A DNA stretch of 57,926 nucleotides from Oscillospiraceae bacterium (GCA_020025515.1 JAHHRZ010000014.1:1-57926); one strand, 5' to 3'. Positions 1-7,066 are shown, counted from the first letter of the stretch. Notes: a model not told the origin generated them from the sequence alone. Numbers and translations are program-made.

Positions 1-66
1 CGGAAGATTTCCGTGAAAGGCGCTGTGGAGGAAGATACTTTGCGGTCTTTTTGCGTACCCAGCTGA
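1..66 (+). other. Possible 3' end of an unidentified gene
   Basis: The first frame is open from the window edge to a TGA at 64-66, giving about 21 residues (ending SFCVPS). The stop lies inside a 12-bp hairpin (57-83) that is followed by a T-rich stretch, which would suit the end of a transcription unit. Nothing in the short peptide is recognisable, so this may equally be non-coding. Confidence 0.2.
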
Positions 67-134
67 TTTTGAATCAGTTGGGTGCGTTTTATTGGGCACT
101 TTAGCCCAATAAAACCCCCGGTTCTATCGGGGGT
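57..134 (+). repeat. Three consecutive hairpins left of the IS200 transposase
   Basis: Three stem-loops sit end to end. The first is 57-83: a 12-bp stem with one G.T pair and loop TTG. The second is 87-114: a perfect 11-bp stem (TTTTATTGGGC with GCCCAATAAAA) and loop ACTTTA. The third is 114-134: a 7-bp stem ACCCCCG/CGGGGGT with a 7-nt loop. The first, followed by TTTTATT, could end an upstream transcript. The second or third may belong to the left end of the IS200-type element, whose transposase recognises subterminal hairpins rather than terminal inverted repeats. Confidence 0.6.
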
Positions 135-163
135 CAATAAAAAACTTTAGTATATGAAAAAAC

Positions 164-223
164 AGCCTCCGACGATACAATGGTAATGGTTTGGCGACCG
201 CATTACCAAAATCAAAGGAGGCT
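164..223 (+). promoter_or_regulatory. Shine-Dalgarno-sequestering stem in the tnpA leader
   Basis: AGCCTCC (164-170) is exactly complementary to GGAGGCT (217-223), which contains the tnpA ribosome binding site. Inside lies a second perfect 8-bp stem, TGGTAATG (181-188) with CATTACCA (201-208) and a 12-nt loop. The long stem would hide the ribosome binding site and so repress transposase translation. Leader structures with this role are known for IS200; the pairing is seen directly, the repression is inferred. Confidence 0.65.
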
Positions 224-231
224 ATTTCACA

Positions 232-702
232 ATGGAAAGAAATACAGTAAATCACAGCGCCCACTCCACATGGAGGTGCCAGTACCATATCGTCTTCGCA
301 CCAAAATTCCGCCGGAAAGCAATTTATGGAGAGCTCAAAGCAGATATCGGTTACATTTTACGCAAGTTATGCGAGGAGAAGAAGGTGGAGATCATCGAAG
401 CAGAAGCATGTCCGGACCACATTCATATGCTGGTGAGTCTTCCTCCGCATCTCAGTGTATCACAGTTTATGGGATATCTCAAGGGAAAAAGTACCCTTAT
501 GATCTTCGACAGACACGCTAACCTCAAGTATAAGTATGGTAGTCGGCACTTCTGGTGCCGGGGCTATTACGTAGATACAGTAGGTAAGAACAAGCAAATG
601 ATCCAAGAGTATATCCGCAACCAGTTAATCGAAGATGAAATGATGGACCAGATGAGTCTCAAAGAATACGTGGACCCGTTTACGGGTAGCAAGAATAAGT
701 AG
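232..702 (+). CDS. tnpA: IS200/IS605-family Y1 transposase TnpA
   Basis: This 156-residue protein is a single-strand DNA transposase that cuts and joins element ends through a 5'-phosphotyrosine. The HUH metal-binding motif is His63-Ile-His65 in the segment PDHIHMLV, and the catalytic tyrosine is most likely Tyr127 in QEYIRNQ. The N-terminal segment YHIVFAPKFRRK (18-29) is typical of the family, and the length is normal for IS200 TnpA. The ATG follows GGAGGCTATTTCACA. The Shine-Dalgarno site is part of an inhibitory stem (164-223), consistent with low, tightly controlled expression. The gene appears intact. It carries no accessory tnpB, so it is an IS200-type and not an IS605-type unit. Confidence 0.93.
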   Translation: MERNTVNHSAHSTWRCQYHIVFAPKFRRKAIYGELKADIGYILRKLCEEKKVEIIEAEACPDHIHMLVSLPPHLSVSQFMGYLKGKSTLMIFDRHANLKYKYGSRHFWCRGYYVDTVGKNKQMIQEYIRNQLIEDEMMDQMSLKEYVDPFTGSKNK

Positions 703-710
703 GCATAAAA

Positions 711-830
711 ACAGGCCGCTTTAGCGGCGGCCTGTAAGTGTAATGCGGTGCCAAACGATTCAATACCCCTTTAGGGGTGAAGCCAGTAATTGGCCCTTCT
801 AGGGCCTGTGCAAACCACCACTTCAGTGGT
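711..830 (+). repeat. Cluster of four small hairpins 3' of tnpA
   Basis: Four perfect short stem-loops follow the transposase stop. They are 711-735 (9-bp stem ACAGGCCGC/GCGGCCTGT), 765-778 (ACCCC-TTTA-GGGGT), 792-806 (GGCCC-TTCTA-GGGCC) and 817-830 (ACCACT-TC-AGTGGT). The stems differ but the loop regions are alike (TTTA, TTCTA, TTCA). The last one is a good candidate for the right-end hairpin bound by TnpA. Segment 740-756 between the first two is an inverted near-copy of 189-206 in the tnpA leader. Confidence 0.6.
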
Positions 831-894
831 AGTTATGATTGATGCACCGAGGCTCATCTGCCTTGCTGGGATCATGCCCTTATTATTATAGAAC

Positions 895-939
895 TCTCCA
901 TTGTGGCGCTGTCATCCAACCCCACAATGGAGATTTTTT
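895..939 (+). terminator. Rho-independent terminator
   Basis: A perfect 12-bp stem, TCTCCATTGTGG (895-906) with CCACAATGGAGA (922-933), is followed directly by six T residues. It would stop plus-strand transcription coming through the insertion sequence before it reaches the convergent methyltransferase gene. Confidence 0.8.
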
Positions 940-975
940 GAGATTTTGGGACAGTCTGTGACGGTGTACACAGGT

Positions 976-1779
976 TCAGTTGTTTAGATCAATTTGGATC
1001 ATCTTGACCATTTGAAACCGGTCTGATATTCTCATGGTCATAGAGGTAATAAACCGCAAGCCGCGCTTTTCTGTATGAGCGTAGTAGGGCTCTTCAGTCA
1101 GGAGCCTGGCCCCCACGGTATCTGCTAAATCTGAGGCGCTGTCCACACAGAAATGCACGGCAGCGTCTGGGTGGCCCACCTGCTTCATGTATTTTCCCAT
1201 TCGGTGCAAGCCTTTTGTGTTCACGGTGTCAAACACAATCTGAATAGGACCGTATTTTTTAAGCTTGCGAAAAAGTCGAAACACTTTCTCTTGCTCAAAG
1301 AAGTAAAAGAATCCACTGGCAGTGACAAGGATGGGGGCATAAGGGTGTTCCGATCGGATCCTTCTGATCCAGTCCTCGCTGAAGGCATCGGTGGCAATGA
1401 CGGACTCTCGTTCCTGCGTTCCGAGCAGATGCCTGCGATAGGCAATCACATCAGGCAGATCCACCTCATACCACAGCGCTTTTCCATTATCGTTCCGGTA
1501 GAAGGCTGTTTCCAGACCACAGCCTAGTTCTACAATGATGCCGTCCGAGTTTCGCTTGAGGAAATCTCTGATATGACGATCCATGTTGGCGGAGCGAACG
1601 GCACCGGCTATCAGGGTATACTGGGTCTGGGTGTCTTGGCCTTTGATTTTTTTGGGAAGCTTTTCCTTCAATTCCACAGCCTTTTTATCCTGAAGAATAT
1701 GGGGAAAGTTCTCACTGGCGTAAATTCTGCCCAGCATGGGCACGAAGAGGGTATCTTCCACAGTACTAAAATCAGGCAT
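976..1779 (-). CDS. Class I SAM-dependent methyltransferase, TcmP/leucine carboxyl methyltransferase-like
   Basis: This 267-residue soluble protein has the SAM-binding motif VELGCGLET at about residues 83-91, followed by the acidic motif VDLPDVI about 20 residues later. The combination of a GCGxxT glycine loop, a YEVDLPxVI strand 2 and a phenylalanine-rich segment (ASGFFYFFEQEKV) matches the PPM1/TcmP O-methyltransferase family, which methylates carboxyl or hydroxyl groups of small molecules or protein C-termini. The substrate is unknown. The start is set by AAGGAGAGGAG four bases before the ATG. A TATAAT-like -10 lies at 1805-1800 with only a weak -35. The gene sits 53 bp downstream of the ZIP transporter on the same strand and may be partly co-transcribed with it. 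Confidence 0.8.
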   Translation of the reverse strand: MPDFSTVEDTLFVPMLGRIYASENFPHILQDKKAVELKEKLPKKIKGQDTQTQYTLIAGAVRSANMDRHIRDFLKRNSDGIIVELGCGLETAFYRNDNGKALWYEVDLPDVIAYRRHLLGTQERESVIATDAFSEDWIRRIRSEHPYAPILVTASGFFYFFEQEKVFRLFRKLKKYGPIQIVFDTVNTKGLHRMGKYMKQVGHPDAAVHFCVDSASDLADTVGARLLTEEPYYAHTEKRGLRFITSMTMRISDRFQMVKMIQIDLNN

Positions 1780-1832
1780 TTTTCTCCTCTCCTTTGTGAA
1801 TTATACTCGTGTATTTTTGGCGTGTGGGCATA

Positions 1833-2615
1833 TTATCCCAGAGCCACATCCAGAATCATCATAACGGTAAAGCCTACGGCGAAAAAGATGGTTCCGATGT
1901 TTGAGTGTTTGCCCTGAGACATTTCGGGAATCAGCTCCTCTACCACCACATAAATCATAGCACCGGCGGCAAAGCTGAGGAAATAAGGAAGGGCTGGAAC
2001 CACCAGGTCTGCTGCCAGAATGGTTAAAATGGCACCCAGAGGCTCCACAATTCCGGAGAGAACACCGTATGCAAAGGATTTTGTTTTGCTGACACCTTCG
2101 GACTTTAGGGGCATAGAGATGATAGCACCTTCCGGGAAATTCTGAATGGCAATTCCGATGGAAAGAGCCAGTGCCCCTGCAAGGGAAATCCCTGCATTGT
2201 CCGCCAAATAACCGGCAAGTACCACACCTACCGCCATGCCCTCCGGGATGTTATGCAGGGTCACGGCAAGAACAAGCATGGTGGTTCGTTGCAGCTTTGT
2301 TTTCGGACCTTCCGCTTGTTCGGCGTTTCTGTGCAGATGAGGAAGCAGATGGTCCAGAAGCAGCAAAAACAAAATACCCACCCAAAAGCCAACTGCCGCA
2401 GGGATAAATGACCAGGCTCCCATGGCCTCTGACTGATCCAGTGCCGGAATCAAAAGGCTCCAGACGGAAGCCGCTACCATGACGCCGCCGGCAAAGCCTG
2501 TCAAGGCCCTTTGAATAGAAATACTCATGGTTTTCTTCATAAAAAAGACGCAGGCTGCACCCAATGAGGTGCCTAAAAATGGAATCAGTATTCCATACCA
2601 AGTGTTCAAATCCAT
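1833..2615 (-). CDS. ZIP-family divalent metal transporter
   Basis: This 260-residue integral membrane protein has about eight predicted membrane segments and resembles bacterial ZupT-type importers of zinc, iron or manganese. The two signature transmembrane motifs are HNIPEG (121-126) and QNFPEG (158-163). A metal-binding loop rich in histidine (LDHLLPHLH, 87-95) lies between helices 3 and 4. The start chosen is the ATG at 2615, preceded by AGGAGAAAGCAAC; an upstream in-frame ATG adds 18 residues without a good ribosome binding site. A promoter and a perfect palindrome 225 bp upstream (2841-2894) suggest control by a metal-responsive or MarR-like repressor. Which metal it carries cannot be told from sequence. 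Confidence 0.88.
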   Translation of the reverse strand: MDLNTWYGILIPFLGTSLGAACVFFMKKTMSISIQRALTGFAGGVMVAASVWSLLIPALDQSEAMGAWSFIPAAVGFWVGILFLLLLDHLLPHLHRNAEQAEGPKTKLQRTTMLVLAVTLHNIPEGMAVGVVLAGYLADNAGISLAGALALSIGIAIQNFPEGAIISMPLKSEGVSKTKSFAYGVLSGIVEPLGAILTILAADLVVPALPYFLSFAAGAMIYVVVEELIPEMSQGKHSNIGTIFFAVGFTVMMILDVALG

Positions 2616-2740
2616 GTTGCTTTCTCCTATTATGTTATTTTTGGAAAACCAGAGGGCAATACATGACATGCCTATGGACCAGCCATGGCTGCACCATCCG
2701 GTTTTTAAGATGTTTATTTCCCACCTCGTCTGACATAGCC

Positions 2741-2827
2741 CTACTGCGCTGAAATGGTCGATGCAAGGTTAGCAGCGCCTGGACCGATGCCCTCTGGCGG
2801 GACAGATGCCTGAAAAAGCTATTTCAT
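2741..2827 (-). pseudogene. Stop-interrupted mini-ORF before the ZIP transporter gene
   Basis: Directly after the palindromic operator comes a strong Shine-Dalgarno site (AGGAGG), then ATG AAA TAG. Beyond this early stop the same frame stays open for 25 more codons (LFQASVPPEGIGPGAANLAS...) to a TAG at 2741-2743. It reads like a small peptide gene whose third codon has mutated to a stop, or a very short leader followed by chance coding. The peptide is not recognised. It sits at the 5' end of the transcript that should encode the ZIP transporter. Confidence 0.35.
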
Positions 2828-2840
2828 ATGATCGCCTCCT

Positions 2841-2868
2841 TATGTAGTTAGTTATAACTAACTACATA
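2841..2868. promoter_or_regulatory. Perfect 28-bp palindrome, candidate operator
   Basis: TATGTAGTTAGTTA is followed immediately by its exact reverse complement, giving a 28-bp perfect palindrome with the core TTAGTTATAACTAA. It overlaps the -10 element of the minus-strand promoter upstream of the ZIP transporter, the classic position for a dimeric repressor. The core loosely resembles DtxR/IdeR-type metal boxes (TTAGG..CCTAA) but also MarR-type sites. No regulator gene is in the window. Confidence 0.75.
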
Positions 2869-2894
2869 GTAGCACAAATCCAATCGTTTTGCAA
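2866..2894 (-). promoter_or_regulatory. Sigma-A promoter for the ZIP transporter transcript
   Basis: The -35 TTGCAA (2894-2889) and -10 TACTAT (2871-2866) are separated by 17 bp. The -10 runs into the palindrome at 2841-2868, so repressor binding there would block polymerase. The transcript would carry a roughly 240-nt leader (2616-2860) before the transporter start. Confidence 0.7.
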
Positions 2895-3006
2895 TCGTCA
2901 GTTTTCGTGTGCGAAAATTTTTTTCGGTGTATGCTCTGTGAAAGCAAGGCATCTTCTTGAGCTCACATAACTAAGCCATCGTGGGGCCCGACACTGCGAT
3001 ACTCTC

Positions 3007-3046
3007 AAAAAAGGGAGGCTGCCGCAGAGAAATGAGGCAGCCCCCC
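3007..3046 (-). terminator. Rho-independent terminator after the sulfatase gene
   Basis: Read on the minus strand, the stem GGGGGGCTGCC (3046-3036) pairs with GGCAGCCTCCC (3023-3013) with one G.T pair, followed by TTTTTT (3012-3007). It lies about 16 bp past the sulfatase stop. Confidence 0.85.
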
Positions 3047-3061
3047 AGGGGACAGAAGTAT

Positions 3062-4528
3062 TTATTTCAGAAATTTTTCGGGGATTTTTGCAAATCCTTC
3101 TTCAAAATACCGCAGCATTTCCTCCCGATGACCGCTGAACGCGTTGCGTGGATTGTCCCCACCGCAGAGCTTTGCGTGTTCGTTGAGATTCAAAGGGCGA
3201 GGGGTGTCAAACAGCATCCAGTTAGACAGTGCATCCTTGAGCCGTGTCCGGACCGAACTGTAATTAGAATCATCGTAGAGATTGTGAAGCTCATAGGGGT
3301 CTTTCTGAAGATCAAACAGCAGGGAAGCGGACTGTTTGCATAAAAGAAGCTTATATCGGGAGTCTCGCACCAGATAACCGTCGCAATCCTGAGCAAACAG
3401 GTACGGAACCTTCTGCTCCTGGCTGAGATCCCGTCCTACCATGCCATAGGTAGGGGCAATGGAGGCCTGAGCCAGAATGGTGGGAGCCACATCCACATTG
3501 CTTACCATCTGCTGAGAGTGGGTGCCGGCCCGTTTGTTTCCGGGGTACTTCACAATCAGAGGAACTTTTGCCAAGGGCTCATACATATAATTGATTTTTC
3601 CAATCATGTGATGCCAGCCCATATAGTCGCCGTGGTCTGAGGTGTAGATCACCATGCAGTCATCATACATTCCCTTTTCCTTCAGCAGAGAAATCATGCG
3701 ATTTACCTGGAAGTCGATTTGGGAAATGGCTCCGTAATACATGGCGGTACATTTCTTGATGTCTGCTTCCGTGTAGTCGGCATGGGAGAAAAAGCCTGTG
3801 TTTCGCTTCATGTCTCGGTCCAGGACCTGAGGCGTATAGCCGGGTAGAAGTTCCATGTCTTCCGGACGGTACATCTCACTGTAAGGGTAGGGGGGATCAA
3901 AGGGGTGATGGGGCTTTACAAAACCTACCATCAGCATGTTTCCGTCCCCTTGCCAGGTGTTCAGAATCTCCATGGCCTGATTGCCCACCCAAGTGGTGCT
4001 GTGATGTGCTTCGTCCAGATCGCTTTCCAAAATGCCAAAATTCTTCCAGTAGAATTCTGGGGCATTGGGGCGATGTTCTCCCATCTGGTCGGCGGTATCT
4101 ACCCAGTCGCAGAGTCCCTCCGCCTTCAGTTGGCGGTGAAAATCATCATCCAGACGACCGGGGCCTACCTGCTCACACAGATACATCCGGTCGAAGCCCA
4201 CATCCAGATAAGTGGGGGCAAAGTGCATCTTTCCCACGCAGGCAGTATGATACCCCTCCTGCCGCAGAAGCTTCGGAAAGGTCTGAATACCGTCCGGCAG
4301 CGTGGTATGGTTGTCACCACACAGATGCTGATGGACATAGAGACCACTGATGAGACTATACCGGGAAGGGGTGCAGATGGGGTAGGAGCAGTAGCTGTTT
4401 TCATACAGCACGCCGTCCTGGGTCAGACGGTCGATGGCGGGAGTTTTGATTTGGCGGTTTCCGTATGCACCGATGCAGTCGGCCCGATGCTGGTCAGCGT
4501 GAATTAACAAAATATTATGCTTTTTCAT
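3062..4528 (-). CDS. Formylglycine-dependent sulfatase
   Basis: This 488-residue cytoplasmic-type sulfatase hydrolyses a sulfate ester or sulfamate. The modification motif is Cys52-Thr-Pro-Ser-Arg, where the cysteine is converted to formylglycine by a maturase (not in this window). The N-terminal metal-binding segment is HADQHRADCIGAYG (10-23), and the distal metal site is YTSDHGDYMGWHH. Overall order and length fit the alkaline-phosphatase-fold arylsulfatases that act on host glycans or sulfated sugars. No signal peptide is seen. The ATG at 4528 follows AAGGAGTTGAGACA; longer frames to 5002 lack support and overlap the promoter and the nitrilase relic. It is transcribed alone. Confidence 0.92.
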   Translation of the reverse strand: MKKHNILLIHADQHRADCIGAYGNRQIKTPAIDRLTQDGVLYENSYCSYPICTPSRYSLISGLYVHQHLCGDNHTTLPDGIQTFPKLLRQEGYHTACVGKMHFAPTYLDVGFDRMYLCEQVGPGRLDDDFHRQLKAEGLCDWVDTADQMGEHRPNAPEFYWKNFGILESDLDEAHHSTTWVGNQAMEILNTWQGDGNMLMVGFVKPHHPFDPPYPYSEMYRPEDMELLPGYTPQVLDRDMKRNTGFFSHADYTEADIKKCTAMYYGAISQIDFQVNRMISLLKEKGMYDDCMVIYTSDHGDYMGWHHMIGKINYMYEPLAKVPLIVKYPGNKRAGTHSQQMVSNVDVAPTILAQASIAPTYGMVGRDLSQEQKVPYLFAQDCDGYLVRDSRYKLLLCKQSASLLFDLQKDPYELHNLYDDSNYSSVRTRLKDALSNWMLFDTPRPLNLNEHAKLCGGDNPRNAFSGHREEMLRYFEEGFAKIPEKFLK

Positions 4529-4555
4529 TGTCTCAACTCCTTTTACTCCGTTACC

Positions 4556-4584
4556 ATTATAGAGAAGGAATTTTGGAAAGTCAA
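4556..4584 (-). promoter_or_regulatory. Sigma-A promoter of the sulfatase gene
   Basis: TTGACT (4584-4579) and TATAAT (4561-4556) are separated by exactly 17 bp, close to consensus, and lie 28 bp before the sulfatase start codon. Confidence 0.85.
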
Positions 4585-4610
4585 GTAACGAAAGAAACTT
4601 GCGTAATTGA

Positions 4611-5066
4611 CAGGAATTTGAAAAGCAATTTTTTGCGCCGGGAAATGCCAACGGTCTCTGTGAAATAGAGGGCATGAAGCTGGGCGTGCAGATTTGCTTT
4701 GACCTGTGGTTTCCAGAGGTGACACAGGAACAGGTGAAAGAGGGTGCATCTTTATTGTGCGCCTTGGGAAACTTTGGAGGGGAAACGACATGCCACATTG
4801 CCCGGATCAGGGCAGTGGAAAGTCTCACCCCATTGGTGCTGTGCAACCGGGTAGGGCGGGAGAAGCTGCCGAAGCTGGATGCGGATTTTCTGGGGCGGAG
4901 TTTTGTCATGGATGCGCAGGGAACCAAAGTAATCACGGCCCCAGCCCATGGGCAAGCTGTCTGTTTCTGTGAAATTGACCTTGAGCAGCAACAGGGAAAC
5001 ATTATTTGCAGAAACGTTCAAGAGGAAATACAGCGGCACAATGGGGACATAGGTTGGTTCTCATAA
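4611..5066 (+). pseudogene. 5'-truncated carbon-nitrogen hydrolase (nitrilase superfamily)
   Basis: The frame is open from 4611 and encodes about 151 residues corresponding to the C-terminal half of a nitrilase-superfamily amidase. The conserved segment FAPGNANGLCEIEGMKLGVQ continues into ICFDLWFPE, which holds the catalytic cysteine, then the distal NRVG region and the closing strand. The N-terminal portion with the catalytic glutamate and lysine is missing and a stop lies at 4608-4610. The only ATG (4674) is just before the catalytic cysteine. Without Glu and Lys the product could not be an active amidase. The break coincides with the sulfatase promoter region, suggesting a deletion or rearrangement joined the two. 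Confidence 0.8.
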
Positions 5067-5092
5067 AAGCAACAACAGAACAGAAATAAGAA

Positions 5093-5125
5093 ACGGGCCA
5101 TCTCAAGCGCATTGAGATGGCCCGT
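5093..5125 (-). terminator. Hairpin terminator between the nitrilase relic and glnS
   Basis: A perfect 14-bp stem, ACGGGCCATCTCAA (5093-5106) with TTGAGATGGCCCGT (5112-5125) and a 5-nt loop. On the minus strand it is followed by TTTCTTATTTCTG and so ends glnS. On the plus strand the tail is weaker, but it may also stop transcripts from the relic. Confidence 0.8.
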
Positions 5126-5136
5126 ATTTCATAAAC

Positions 5137-6810
5137 TTATTTGCCGGGCTTGAAGCTGTCCTTCAGGCTGACGGCCCGGTTAAAGACCAGATGCTCGGAA
5201 GTGGAGTCTCTGGAGTCTGCGCAGAAATAGCCCTGACGCATAAACTGAAACCGGTCAGTGGGCTTGGTGTCAGCCAGAGAGGCCTCCACCTTGCAGCCGG
5301 TCTTGATTTCCAAAGAGTTGGGGTTCAGACAGGCCAGAAAATCCTTGCCGGCGGCATCGGGATCGGGGTCGTCAAAGAGGTTGGAATACAGACGGACCTC
5401 GGCATCATAGCAGTTGCCTGCATCCACCCAATGGATGGTGCTCTTGACCTTGCGGCCATCGGCAGGGTTGCCGCCACGGGATTCGGGATCATAGGTACAC
5501 AGAACCTCAACGATCTTACCGGTTTCGTCCTTTACGCAGCCGGTGCATTTCACCACATAAGCACCCTTCAGACGGACTTCATTGCCGGGGAAGAGGCGGA
5601 AGAATTTGCCTACCTTCTCTTCCATGAAGTCCTCCCGCTCGATCCACAGTTCTCTGGAGAAGGTCACGGGACGGGTGCCGGAATTTTCTACAACGGGGTT
5701 GTTCTCTACCTCAAAGGTTTCCGTCTGGCCCTCGGGGTAGTTGGTAACGGTGAGCTTTACGGGATCAATGACGGCCATGACACGGGTGGCGGTCTCGTTC
5801 AGGTTATCCCGGAGGCAGTGCTCCAGAAATGCATATTCCACGGTATTGGGGGCCTTTGCAACACCGATCCGCTCGCAGAAGTTGCGAATGGACTTGGGCG
5901 TATAGCCCCGGCGACGCAGACCGCACAAGGTGGGCATTCTGGGGTCGTCCCAGCCGGAGACCCGGTGCTCCTCCACCAGCTGGCGCAGCTTGCGCTTGGA
6001 CAGCACGGTGTGGTCGATGCCCAGACGGGCAAACTCGATCTGACGGGGATGATGGTCTACGGAGACATGCTCCACTACCCAGTTGTAGAGGGGACGATGG
6101 TTCTCGAATTCCAGAGAGCACAGACTGTGGGTGATTCCTTCCAGGGCATCCTGAATGGGGTGGGCAAAGTCATACATGGGGTAAATGCACCACTTGGTGC
6201 CCTGACGATGGTGGTCCACATGGCGAATCCGATACAAAACGGGGTCGCGCATATTGAAGTTGCCGGAAGCCAGATCGATTTTGGCTCTCAGGGTGTAGCG
6301 GTTGTCCTCAAACTCGCCGGCCCGCATCCGGCGGAACAGATCCAGAGATTCCTCCATGGGACGATCCCGGTAGGGAGAGGTAGCGGGGGTGTTGAGGTCG
6401 CCGCGGTATTCCCGGAACTGCTCGGGAGTCAGTTCACAGACATAGGCCAGACCCTTCTGAATCAGTTCTTCCGCAAACTCATAGGTCTTTTCAAAATAGT
6501 CAGAGCCATAGAAGAAGCGATCGTCCCAGTCAAAGCCCAGCCAGTGAATATCCTCCTGAATGGCCTCAACATACTCAGTATCTTCCTTGGCGGGGTTGGT
6601 GTCGTCCATGCGGAGATTGCACAGGCCGTTGAACTTCAGAGCGGTGCTGAAGTTGATGGTGAGGGCCTTGCAGTGACCGATGTGCAGGTAGCCGTTGGGC
6701 TCCGGCGGGAAGCGGGTGTGCACCGTCTGACCGGCAAACTGACCGCCTTCGGCAATGTCTTCTTCGATAAAGGCATGGATAAAATTCTTGGGTTCCATGA
6801 TTTCTGCCAT
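5137..6810 (-). CDS. glnS: Glutaminyl-tRNA synthetase
   Basis: This 557-residue class I aminoacyl-tRNA synthetase charges tRNA-Gln with glutamine. The HIGH signature is at 43-46 in FPPEPNGYLHIGHCKA, and the KMSKS-type loop is VLSKRKL at about residue 268. The C-terminal two-barrel anticodon-binding region is complete, and the length is that of the bacterial enzyme. The ATG at 6810 follows GAGAGGATGTTATT; extension upstream to 7326 would run through the promoter. Many Firmicutes make Gln-tRNA by the GatCAB route instead, so a GlnRS is a lineage feature of some Clostridia. It is transcribed alone, divergent from pyrH. Confidence 0.96.
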   Translation of the reverse strand: MAEIMEPKNFIHAFIEEDIAEGGQFAGQTVHTRFPPEPNGYLHIGHCKALTINFSTALKFNGLCNLRMDDTNPAKEDTEYVEAIQEDIHWLGFDWDDRFFYGSDYFEKTYEFAEELIQKGLAYVCELTPEQFREYRGDLNTPATSPYRDRPMEESLDLFRRMRAGEFEDNRYTLRAKIDLASGNFNMRDPVLYRIRHVDHHRQGTKWCIYPMYDFAHPIQDALEGITHSLCSLEFENHRPLYNWVVEHVSVDHHPRQIEFARLGIDHTVLSKRKLRQLVEEHRVSGWDDPRMPTLCGLRRRGYTPKSIRNFCERIGVAKAPNTVEYAFLEHCLRDNLNETATRVMAVIDPVKLTVTNYPEGQTETFEVENNPVVENSGTRPVTFSRELWIEREDFMEEKVGKFFRLFPGNEVRLKGAYVVKCTGCVKDETGKIVEVLCTYDPESRGGNPADGRKVKSTIHWVDAGNCYDAEVRLYSNLFDDPDPDAAGKDFLACLNPNSLEIKTGCKVEASLADTKPTDRFQFMRQGYFCADSRDSTSEHLVFNRAVSLKDSFKPGK

Positions 6811-6852
6811 AATAACATCCTCTCTCGGAAATTGTACAGGTTCAACAGGAGC

Positions 6853-6881
6853 ATTATATAGCATTTTTCCCAAATTATCAA
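6853..6881 (-). promoter_or_regulatory. Sigma-A promoter of glnS
   Basis: TTGATA (6881-6876) and TATAAT (6858-6853) are separated by 17 bp, 43 bp before the glnS start. No T-box leader is present. Confidence 0.8.
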
Positions 6882-7037
6882 CCATCATGCCAACGGAATT
6901 CCGAAATTTCCCGGGCTTCCGTGTAGTAGATATGACGAAAACAGGAAAAAACCTGCTCAGACTCACCAGTTGGGCAGAGGATGGAAGGGCCAAATTGTAA
7001 AAAAAGTAAAAACATTTGCCAAAGCGTAAAATTACAG

Positions 7038-7066
7038 TTGTCAATCTGCCTGACTTATTATAGAAT
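7038..7066 (+). promoter_or_regulatory. Promoter of the pyrH-to-polC operon
   Basis: TTGTCA (7038-7043) and TAGAAT (7061-7066) are spaced by 17 bp, about 60 bp before pyrH. A TTATTATAG stretch allows a slightly shifted -10. The 230-bp interval between this and glnS holds no gene that could be recognised. Confidence 0.65.

Larger units (their letters stand above)
113..832 (+). mobile_element. IS200/IS605-family insertion sequence (approximate limits)
   Basis: A single Y1 transposase gene is flanked by subterminal hairpins and no terminal inverted repeats, which is the IS200 layout. No tnpB follows. The limits are not fixed: the left boundary is placed at the hairpin 114-134 and the right boundary just past the hairpin ACCACT-TC-AGTGGT at 817-830. 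Elements of this family are usually about 700 bp, which fits. The cleavage tetranucleotides could not be assigned by reading alone. Confidence 0.6.

Noticed and set aside
711..830. CRISPR-like repeats after tnpA
   Set aside because: The stem-loops differ in sequence and spacing, and there is no repeat-spacer regularity and no cas gene.
2635..2736. 34-codon minus-strand frame between the mini-ORF and the ZIP gene
   Set aside because: No good Shine-Dalgarno, and the translation (MSDEVGNKHLKNRMVQ...) shows no recognisable family. It may be chance coding or a decayed remnant.
4529..5002. N-terminal extension of the sulfatase to 5002
   Set aside because: It crosses a near-consensus promoter and lies antisense to the nitrilase relic. 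The residues are not sulfatase-like, and a good ribosome binding site precedes the ATG at 4528.
5191..6861. 556-codon open frame on the plus strand opposite glnS
   Set aside because: It is antisense to the clearly conserved GlnRS, its translation is Gly/Val/Leu-rich without family motifs, and it has no ribosome binding site. It is a by-product of GC-rich third positions, as are similar long antisense frames in polC (13768-15192, 16471-17937), dxr/cdsA (9091-11248) and mfd (23462-24739).
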